A stretch of DNA of 64,000 nucleotides from Pyrenochaeta sp. MPI-SDFR-AT-0127 (Eukaryota; Ascomycota; Dothideomycetes; Pleosporales; Cucurbitariaceae), in NCBI GenBank assembly GCA_020747015.1, contig JAGTJM010000017.1, positions 248,001-312,000 on the forward strand, read 5' to 3'. A program made the translations under genes and the position numbers. The notes under the pieces are model-generated. The model ran no database searches. It was not told where the DNA came from and worked only from the letters and a program-made list of their open reading frames with translations. The number at the start of each line of letters is the position of its first letter. Position 1 is the first letter of the stretch. Shown piece by piece: positions 56,501 through 64,000 of this stretch.

Positions 56501-58639
56501 CTACTGAGTGGGGTAGTAGGCCGCCGATTGCATTTGTTGAGGGTAGTAGTATGCACCGTCCGGTCCAGGAGTCATCATACCACCCATGCCAGGAACAGCG
56601 TAGGAAGGCTGCGCATAGTTTTCGACAGGTGCTGGAGGATAGAGCTGGGATGAGTCGACATAGAATGTCATGCCATTCTGCTCATAGGCGACCATATTCG
56701 GTGGGCCGGTTGGGGCTGATGGAGCAGTGACTGGGGGAGCAGTAACTGGCACAACGTAGCCAGGCTGTTGTGCGGCAGGAACAAACATGGGTACCATGCC
56801 AGCGGGAGGCATGTACTGTGGCTGAGCGGGGTTTTGTGGATAGTAGTAGCCCTGTGGCACGAAAGCTTGGGGCTGGAAACCCGGTTGGGCATACGGCTGG
56901 AATGCTGGTGCGTGGATGGCGCGCTCGGGGATGTTTGATAGTGGAGTGCCATTCGATACTTGGCTCGGGTACGAGAGTTGGCGATTGTGCTGATAGAATG
57001 GTTGTTGCTCGGCTCCTGGAGCAGCACCATTAATATGCGCTGGGACCTGTTGGTGGAATGGCTGTTGTTCCTGTTGCTGGGGAGGATTGAAGCTCATCGA
57101 AGCGGGCGACTCGATCCCAGCAACAGATACGGCCTTTTGAGGGCGAGGCTGATGCATCGGTAGCTGGCCTTGCCAGTTCTCACGGAAGGTTGGCTTCTGA
57201 GGGAGCGGGTACGATGGCTGCAGAGTGCCGTTTGTGGGTGACATGACGGCAGGTCCAGTGGGCATTCTTGGGCCGCCAGGCGGTAGACGTACCACAGGTC
57301 GGTTTGTATCGACATAGCCACCATTTCGCGATAAGATAGAGCCAGCAGGCGACACCAGAGTGTCACGGCCCATTTCACGTGCAATCGATGATCGTCTACT
57401 CATTGCCACGCTTGGAGAGTATACGCTGCCTCCGTATGCACTGGTACGCCTGCTTGAGAAGCCGCCGCCACCAAAAGAACCAAATCGGCCACGACCTCGA
57501 CCGAAGCCTTGTTGGTTGGGTCGAAGGGCACGCGGAATGAAGATGAAAGATCGCTCTACGGTGGGGAAGATGTAGCGGGGCGGAGCAGGAGGCAGAGAAA
57601 TGCGGACAGGCTTGTCGCGGCGGAGGGGGGGTCGGTGGTTCGGAAGGCGAGTATGTTGCTTGATGGGAACGTTCTGGAACTGTATGGGTGCCTTCATGTT
57701 CGGCAGGTATACCCGGACGAGCGCATTGTGGGTATGCACCGTGGTGGAGAAGTTGCGAGTCTGTGGCGGCTTGGGAGTCGGGCCGGACGGTGCTCTCGCG
57801 GATTGCTGGAAGCCGTTGGATGGTTGATGGAAAGGCACATGTTGTGTGGATGGCACCGACTGGACTTGAGAACCAGGCGCGTTGACCGTCTCGTGGAGGT
57901 CGTGCTGCCAGGGCGAGTCGGTGGCTTCGGTCGGCTGTGGTCTCATGCTGTAGTGCACGTCAGTACGCTGTCCATGTCCAGCAGCATCGCTGCACCTGTC
58001 AACGTACTTTGCTGGGGAGAAAGGCCCCCCAATGGGAGCACCCCGCCCTCGCCCTCGCCCACCGCCTGGTCTGAAGCCGTTCTGAGCAGGCGCGTGTCGC
58101 TGGTCGTGCATGAAGAACGCCCCACGGTTGGGGATGAAGGCGGGGTCAGAGTCGCGCTTCTTCTTGTACTCCTCATGTTCCCGCCGCCGCCGTTCCCCCA
58201 GCGTCTCTGTGCGCGATAGAGGAGGGCCAACTGCGGGCGCCGACTCGGGTGCCGGCTGCCCTGTCTCGAAGTCGACCACCTCTGCGTCATCCGCAATCTT
58301 CAGGCCATTGATCATGATTTCGGTTTCCTTGGACGCTGGGAAGGCGGCATCGGAGCGGGCAATGGGCGGGGAGGGCTGCCGGGTGCTAACGTGTCGCCGG
58401 GGCTTCGCATCTCGAAGGCCATTTGCTTTTTGTTTGGGCTTCCCCTGGGTGAGCGAGGGGGCACTGTCGACTTCGCTCAGGTCGCTGTTGTCTGCATCTG
58501 CATCCTCGCCAGCGTCACTCAGGACCGAAGCGTCGCTCTGGGAGTCGTCCGCAAGGGTTGCCACCGACTGGTTCTCATCCTCATCGTCCAGCCGCCTGCG
58601 GCGCGCAATGTTGTTAGTTCTCTTGCGTGCAGAAGCCAT
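56501..58639 (-). CDS. Barentsz/CASC3-like protein (Btz domain)
   Basis: Two exons (58008-58639 and 56501-57947) with a 60-nt intron give 692 aa. The N-terminus is basic then strongly acidic (RRRRLDDEDE, SDLSEVDSAP). Residues about 155-230 form a Btz-like region: RRREHEEYKKKRDSDPAFIP, GAFFMHDQR, a GRGRGRG tract and, after splicing, MRPQPTEATDSPWQHDLHE. Proteins with this module (Barentsz, CASC3/MLN51) bind eIF4AIII in the exon junction complex and act in mRNA localisation, decay and translation. The C-terminal 450 residues are Pro-, Gln- and Tyr-rich and disordered, with another RGRGRFGSFGGGGF tract. The intron contains no in-frame stop and is a multiple of three, so retention would add 20 residues inside the Btz-like region. 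The start is the ATG at 58639. Confidence 0.7.
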   Translation of the reverse strand: MASARKRTNNIARRRRLDDEDENQSVATLADDSQSDASVLSDAGEDADADNSDLSEVDSAPSLTQGKPKQKANGLRDAKPRRHVSTRQPSPPIARSDAAFPASKETEIMINGLKIADDAEVVDFETGQPAPESAPAVGPPLSRTETLGERRRREHEEYKKKRDSDPAFIPNRGAFFMHDQRHAPAQNGFRPGGGRGRGRGAPIGGPFSPAKYVDRCSDAAGHGQRTDVHYSMRPQPTEATDSPWQHDLHETVNAPGSQVQSVPSTQHVPFHQPSNGFQQSARAPSGPTPKPPQTRNFSTTVHTHNALVRVYLPNMKAPIQFQNVPIKQHTRLPNHRPPLRRDKPVRISLPPAPPRYIFPTVERSFIFIPRALRPNQQGFGRGRGRFGSFGGGGFSSRRTSAYGGSVYSPSVAMSRRSSIAREMGRDTLVSPAGSILSRNGGYVDTNRPVVRLPPGGPRMPTGPAVMSPTNGTLQPSYPLPQKPTFRENWQGQLPMHQPRPQKAVSVAGIESPASMSFNPPQQQEQQPFHQQVPAHINGAAPGAEQQPFYQHNRQLSYPSQVSNGTPLSNIPERAIHAPAFQPYAQPGFQPQAFVPQGYYYPQNPAQPQYMPPAGMVPMFVPAAQQPGYVVPVTAPPVTAPSAPTGPPNMVAYEQNGMTFYVDSSQLYPPAPVENYAQPSYAVPGMGGMMTPGPDGAYYYPQQMQSAAYYPTQ

Positions 58640-59720
58640 GACTGCGAGCACGATGGGATGTGGCGTAGGGTATGGGCGCGATAGTCCGGCGTGGGGTTGC
58701 TTGGTCGATCGGCTTGGGGACGGCGGAACGACGACTTGGCTGCGGAGACGGTCCGGACAAAAGGTGGCCAGCAGCGGGAGGCAGCGGAGAGTGCGGGATC
58801 AGAAGCTGCAGTGATTGCAGTCGTGATGGAGCGAGGTGGTGTGAGTAGGGGAGCGAAGGTTTGAATTGCTGTGGATGGGGAGGTGTACGTGATGTCTGAT
58901 GCCTGAGAAAATATGACGGGATTTGCCGCAGCCGGGCGGGAAAGTCGTCGCGGAGCCGGGTTGGTGCACACGCTACTCCACAACTACAGCACAAACACCA
59001 CAGAGATGGAAGGCAAAGCGACCGCAGAGTGCAATTGGGCGGGGGGGTGGTCAAAAGGCAGGAGTGAGGTGATGGAGCAGCTACAGGTGCTTGGCAGTCC
59101 GATTGCTCAACATTACGCCAACACAACCACACGTCTGGTCAGACAGGGATGGCGCCTCTACGCCTCTCGGGTGCCCTCCAGGCTGCAAACACATGTGATG
59201 CCGTCATAGTCAGCCGTCCGCACCCGCGCACCCCCGTGGGCCTCTTCGGTGATGAATGGCACTTGGTAGTTCCCCATGTGCACATGTGAGGAGCAAGAAA
59301 TACCGTCATGATTCAGGAGAGAACCGTACTGTGCTGATTACAATATGCTATCTGCCTACCCAGATACTCTTACTCCGAGAGATGCTGCCTAACCCTGTAT
59401 GGTCTGTACCTCCCAAGACTACTCCTGATCTCATGCTCGATATGGAACCCGAGAACAAACGCCCTTCTGATGCCCAACCTTAATGACAAAACGCCAGTAA
59501 ATGCATCATGACCATCGAACCTGCACACGAGAACCACCCGGGTATGAATGCCATGTAAATGCTCAGATGCTAGATAAAAAAAAACACAAACACAAAGGGG
59601 GAAAGGAAAAAAAAAGAAGAAGAGCCGTATTTTACACGTCGTGGCCTAGGCTGCCAACAACCTAACTCGGGTGCTGACAAAAAGAAGCAAATACTGCTGG
59701 CGATACTGGAAACAAGGGTA
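58640..59720. other. Intergenic region between two RNA-metabolism genes
   Basis: About 1.1 kb between tandem minus-strand genes. Near 59577-59615 are A-rich runs downstream of the PNUTS-like stop codon. No gene is supported. Confidence 0.4.
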
Positions 59721-62700
59721 TCACATGTTGAGGTCGTGAATATACGTGCAGTTGTCGCCTTTGTTGCAAGTACCCTTTTGAAAGAACTTGCACGCGAGGA
59801 CCTTGTGGGGCCGATCACCGCGATTCTTGTGTCGTTTGCCTTGGCTTCCAGCGTTGTTGTTATTGTCATCGCGCTGCCGCTTCGTCCCACCATTATTTTG
59901 TTGATCGTACTGCGATTGTATTTGGGGTTGATATGCAGCAGTGTCATGCTGCTGTGGTTGATATGCTGCTGCATCTGCCTGCTGTGGTGGGAATGTAAAT
60001 GGAAATGAGAATCCCGGCAATGGACCTGGTGGCGGTGGTGGCAAAGGAGCCCCAGATGCAGCCTGTGCCTGCATCATGGCCAGAAAGCTGTTGATGTCAA
60101 GACCAGCTGGTAGCGGTGGAGGCTGCTGAGCAGGAGCTGGTATGGGGATTGGCGCAGGAGGCGCAGCTTGTGCTGCATTCTGTCCGTTGAGGGCACTTAG
60201 AATTGCTGCTAGATCGGGAGCAGGAGGCGCAGGAGGCGCAAGAGTCGGTGGTGTATAAGCATTCTGCACCTGGGCTGGCTGAGTTGTGACCGCAGGGTAC
60301 GTCGTTGTAGGAGCGGCAAATTGCTTGAAAATGTTTTCAAGACCACTAAAGTCTGGTGCTGCCGAAGGCATTGATCCTGGTGGGCACCTCTGCAAGCACA
60401 CATCGGTTGGGGTCCCAAAATTGATGACTGTAACAGGGGGCGTGGCCTCCTCCACTGGTTCTCGTGGAGTAGAGGGAATGTCGCTGGGGTGTGAATAAAA
60501 CACCATCAGTGTAGAGTTCTCGCGCCTTATGTTGGCTTCCTTCTCAGGGCACGATGGTTGCTGTTCTCCACCGCCAAATGGTATGTAGTTGCGTTGACGT
60601 TCATCAGGCGGTATGACACTAAAGTCTACTTGAGATGGCTCCCTCCACGGTGTTTGCTCTACCTCCAGATCATCATCATCCTCATCGACATCAAGCTCCT
60701 TGTGTTGCTTGAACATACGGCCTTCACCGCCAATGTCACCAGCATCTCGAACCAGATTCTCTTCGTGCCCCATATCTTCTTCGGGCGCATGGTCAAAGTA
60801 TCTAATATCCACCAAGAACGCATCGGGTCGGAAGGTGACGCGCAGATGCCGTCGAGATTCCTTTCGCAACCGCTTAGCTTTCTCCTCCGGGGTTTCTGGT
60901 GGTAGCTGTTTCTCGGACTTGGCGGGTGCTGCCTCTTGTTCTTTCGGTTTCAACAATGAGGCCATAGTTTGCGCAAAAGAGAAGGACGGCTTAGATGTAG
61001 TTGTCGCTGCAGGCTTTTTATCCTTTGCCGCAACGGTCGAAGGCTTCGGTGTAGCGCCGGCCTTTGCCCCCATAGGAGCAGTCGCGACTGGGACCGGCTT
61101 CTTACTAGCAGCATTAAGGGACGCAAAAATGCCAGACGGTTTGTTCGACACTTGGCTGACACGAGACTTGACAGGCGCAGGAGCTGTTGCTGGTTTTTCT
61201 CCTGGCCGTTTCTGGGGGACTGCACCTGCGAGGGTTGATGTCTTTGTTCCCACAGTCGTAGTGTCCTTCTTTGCAGTGTTTGCGGGTATCTCCGATGCCT
61301 TTGGCTTCTTCGACAGGGGGCCTTCGCTTGTGGGGCGGCCTGAATCAGTCGCAGGTCTCTTTGCGCCCTTAACATCTGTTGCGTCAGTTCGAGGTGGAGA
61401 GCCCGCTTTGGCCTTCTTGGAGTTGGCTGCAGCACCATCAATCACTTGCTGAATGAACGCTTTGTGCTGTTGGTTGGCATTTTTCTTCATCGACACAAGC
61501 GCTTTGATGACCTTGGTCTCTTCGAGGAGTTCAGTAGTCAAAGTTCCACATCGTGACAATATCTCGAAGATGACGGCAGACAGTGGCCCATCGTAGTCCT
61601 TACTATGGAAACGATTCGCCAGAAACTGATAACACAGGTACAAGAAGGGCTTAATTTGCCCCAGATGGTACAGCACATCAGGATGAGCATGCTCAAGTGC
61701 AGCTTTGAGGGCAGACTGAAGCAAGTCTCGTTGGCTTGCTACACGGCTCTTTAGCACGGGTAGCTCGCCTATCTTCTTTTGTTCTTCTGCTTCCGTCACA
61801 GCTCTGCTGTCAGTTCGCCACCGCTTCTGGATTGTGTTGAGCACTTCCCAAACATCGCGCATGCTGTTCTTAATTTTTTCTGAGCTGAGTGGCGAAGCAC
61901 GAGGATACCATGTAGCTTTGATGGTGTCATAGCGGACAGCCTCATGCGGCTCCTCTGATCTCGAAGCAGGCAGTGGAGAGGGCTCCTCATCTTCGTCATC
62001 GGTATATTCGCTATCGTCATCTGATGATCCAGTCGAGCTCTCGCTATCACTGACTTCCCTCTTCAGACCCGAAGGAACGCGCAAATATTTCTTCTCGATC
62101 TTGAGCGCCTTTGACGAAGACGTCTTTGATGACAACAGCTTCGCAAGCTTCTTACTGTCCGCTCCTGCCTTTCTCGCTTCTTTGAGCGATAGTCGAGCAG
62201 TGTACAATGGGAGGGCAGCTACACAGGCGTTAGATGATTGGTGGCACGGTCTTGTATCAGAGCATATAAGCTTACTTCTATTGGTAGCTAGATGAAAGGG
62301 TTCTGTGCCAAACGTCACGAATTTATTCAGAGGAGTAGAATTAGTAGCTTTGGCCAGAGCAGCTTGATCGAGAACATAGAGCCCACCCGACTTCTTGCCT
62401 CTCGGAATCTCGTACTCTGGAACGCGCACTTGCTTGATAGACGGCGTTGATGTCACATGCTGCTGAGCAAAGATTTCTGTCGTGGTCTTGGGTATCTAAT
62501 CGAGTTAGTTGGAGTTCACGATATGATGTAGTTGAGGCTAGCTTACTTGGAACGGAGATATTGTTGGTCGGATGTGTTGCAGTGGCGTTGCGTTGTGTTG
62601 TAGAGCTTGTGGGGTGACAGTGCCGGAATGGGTTTGAGGGGTACCATTACGCATAGGCATCTGGTACGGCGATTGTTGCTGTTGTTGTTGTTGTTGCTGT

Positions 62701-62740
62701 TGCTGCTGCGGTTGCGGCTGTAGTTGCTGTTGTTGCTGTT

Positions 62741-62772
<32 letters not shown>

Positions 62773-63128
62773 TGCTGGCGAATAGCATTTGGATCAAGCC
62801 CTAGTGTTGGGTCGACGGCCGAAGCCTGTCCGTAGTTGCCCAAGGCACCTTGCTGACTGAATTGGCCATACTGATACGGCGAAGCTGACCGGAGACCGTG
62901 AGCTTGACTGGCATACGGCTGGCTGTGGGCGTTGAAAGGTTGGGGCGTGAAGGCTCCATGGTGCCAAGGCTGGCCCGAGGGATTAGGGGCCAGGGCGGAT
63001 TGCTGGTTCAGCTGGGCTTCCCACGACGGGGTGCCGTAGCGATCAAAGATGTTTTGATACGAAGGGTCGGCGTAGATGTTCTGAGCCGGCAAAGGGAGTT
63101 GGTCACTGGGCACGTGATTAGACGCCAT
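59721..63128 (-). CDS. PNUTS/Ppn1-like protein: polyQ, TFIIS-like helical domain, RVxF motif, CCCH finger
   Basis: Three exons (62547-63128, 62276-62495, 59721-62218) give 1,099 aa. Residues 1-195 are prion-like, with two polyGln tracts. Around residues 300-345 lies an acidic Ser-rich linker (SDSESSTGSSDDDSEYTDDE). About residues 385-520 are helical and resemble the TFIIS N-terminal (LW) fold, with FEILSRCGTLTTELLEETKV. Near residue 735 HLRVTFRPD carries an RVxF PP1-docking motif followed by YFDHAPEEDMG. A Pro/Ala/Gln-rich region leads to a C-terminal CCCH finger ACKFFQKGTCNKGDNCTYIH. This order (LW domain, RVxF, C-terminal CCCH) matches animal PNUTS (PPP1R10), and S. pombe Ppn1 shares part of it in the cleavage-polyadenylation factor with PP1 and Swd2-like protein. 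Role: transcription termination via PP1, by analogy. The second intron (57 nt) is stop-free and 3n. Confidence 0.65.
62674..62777. repeat. CAG/CAA repeat encoding polyglutamine
   Basis: Interrupted CAG/CAA codons on the minus strand encode two Gln runs of roughly 12-18 residues separated by LQPQP, inside exon 1 of the PNUTS-like gene. The mixture of CAG and CAA suggests selection for Gln and less slippage than a pure CAG repeat. Confidence 0.9.
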
Positions 63129-64000
63129 GGTGCGGCGCAGTGAATGGGGTGCGAGACTTGGCTCTAGGGCAAAGTGTCAGCAATCGGCAGCAGGCCGTTT
63201 GATTGGCTGAGTGACGCACAAAGGGCCCAGAAGGAGCTGGCAAACAATTTATGCGACAATGCAGAGTGCACTAGGCGACAAAAGGACTGGCGCGGAGTCA
63301 CAGGGAATGCGGAAGAAGGGGGGAAAGGTCGATAATACTTCCGGTTGGGGCGGTAGTGTCGTTTGTGGTGTGCTGGGTTGTTTTTGGTTGGTGTGCAGAG
63401 TGGAGCGGGCGAGCGAGCGTATGCCTCAGGCGCTTGTCTGACTGCCTGCCTGTCTGCCCGTCTGCCTGCCTGGCTGGGTCCCCTCGGATCTCTGCCTGCC
63501 TTGCCTGCCTGCCTGCCTGCTTGCTGGGAATTGCTGCCTCACCCACCACGCAGAAGCTCTCGTGTCCCACTGCCCGCGATGCCGTGTCCCCCAGTCCACG
63601 AAAGCGATAGCTTTGATTTATGAGAGGAGGGCACTCAGCCTCGCGTATTACTGCGATGAGAGGAAACACTGCGGATGCGTCACTTTTGACGAGTTTTTGC
63701 GCACCCAAAGCACAGCACAATGCGCGGCCGCAGCAGCGACTGCTTTTGAGACAGGCTGGCGTTTTTGTTGCTTGCGAGCGCGATGAAGCCTGGCACAAAT
63801 AAAACCCCCTTGTTTGATGCGACGCCCGATGGCCCCGTCGAAATGGACCTGTATTAGTAGCAGAAGCAGAGAGCTGAAGCTGAAAATGATGATTGTCACT
63901 CTGCCATGCACACCGCGAGCCTTTCCCGACAAACGCCGCTGCCAACCTGAGCGCGCACACTTCCCCCAAAGCTGGGACTCGATAGAGTGAATCTAGCCTT
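63129..64000. other. Upstream region of PNUTS-like gene, right window edge
   Basis: 870 bp with short overlapping ORFs caused by repeats and GC bias. No gene is supported. The promoter and leader of the PNUTS-like gene must lie here. Confidence 0.4.
63436..63526. repeat. Imperfect CTGC/CCTG tetranucleotide microsatellite
   Basis: Tandem CTGC units with CTGT and CTGG variants, interrupted around 63474-63492. It lies about 300 bp upstream of the PNUTS-like start codon. Length variation between strains is likely. Confidence 0.8.

Noticed and set aside
57509..58814. Long plus-strand ORFs opposite the Barentsz-like gene
   Set aside because: They are antisense shadows of a GC-rich, low-complexity coding sequence and resemble no protein.
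60700..61452. 250-codon plus-strand ORF opposite the PNUTS-like gene
   Set aside because: It mirrors the Ala/Pro-rich sense frame and has no independent support.
63436..63526. Possible CRISPR-like repeats
   Set aside because: The units are 4 nt with no spacers, so this is a microsatellite. CRISPR arrays are not expected in a fungal genome.
63298..63969. 223-codon minus-strand ORF at the right edge
   Set aside because: It is built mainly on the CTGC repeat and Cys/Arg-biased translation, with no start context or domain.

Overview
The window is a 64 kb piece of a filamentous ascomycete genome (Pezizomycotina). Genes carry several short introns, mostly 45-75 nt, with GT..AG borders and CTAAC/CTGAC branch points. 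The gene content is fungal throughout: two HET-domain proteins, a Zn2Cys6 regulator, a chitin synthase, a fungal rhodopsin-domain membrane protein, secreted glycoside hydrolases, ERV25, RIB7, ILV5 and UBC12. A Dothideomycete (Pleosporales-like) source is my inference and was not tested. I found no tRNA, rRNA, CRISPR array or recognisable transposon.

Layout. 0-12 kb: a secreted Ser/Thr-rich orphan cut by the left edge (-), a six-hairpin glycosidase (-), a rhodopsin-domain membrane protein (+), an orphan three-helix membrane protein with a large glycosylated loop (+), a DJ-1/Hsp31-type glyoxalase with a GC-AG intron (+), and a SAM methyltransferase (+). 12-22 kb: a Zn2Cys6 activator (-) divergent from a DUF2264 protein (+), then a class III-type chitin synthase (-). 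23-32 kb: a housekeeping block with a DUF218 protein (+), RIB7 (-), UBC12 (+), ILV5 (+) and a sugar transporter (-). 32-50 kb: a membrane-anchored HET protein (-), a DUF3112-like membrane protein (-), a cupin/TM protein (-), an eIF2B-related protein (+), ERV25 (-), a short-chain dehydrogenase (-), a second HET protein (-) and an ACS-family nutrient transporter (-). 50-54.5 kb: a GH5 cellulase (-) divergent from a GH88 unsaturated glucuronyl hydrolase (+). 56-63 kb: two tandem RNA-metabolism genes (-), a Barentsz/CASC3-like protein and a PNUTS/Ppn1-like protein with polyQ tracts, an RVxF PP1-docking motif and a C-terminal CCCH finger.

How the genes fit together. The window mixes core metabolism and secretion genes (ILV5, RIB7, UBC12, ERV25, CHS) with accessory carbohydrate and self-recognition genes. 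The plant-polysaccharide genes are scattered, but two pairs share promoters. In the TF/DUF2264 pair the shared region holds CGG-N2-CGG/CCG motifs. In the GH5/GH88 pair a GGCTAA box sits between two CreA-type sites upstream of a TATA box. Both RNA-metabolism genes carry a stop-free intron whose length is a multiple of three, so retention would add residues without breaking the frame.

Exon structures were worked out by hand from splice signals, reading frame and family resemblance. Family calls come from recognising motifs, not from searches.
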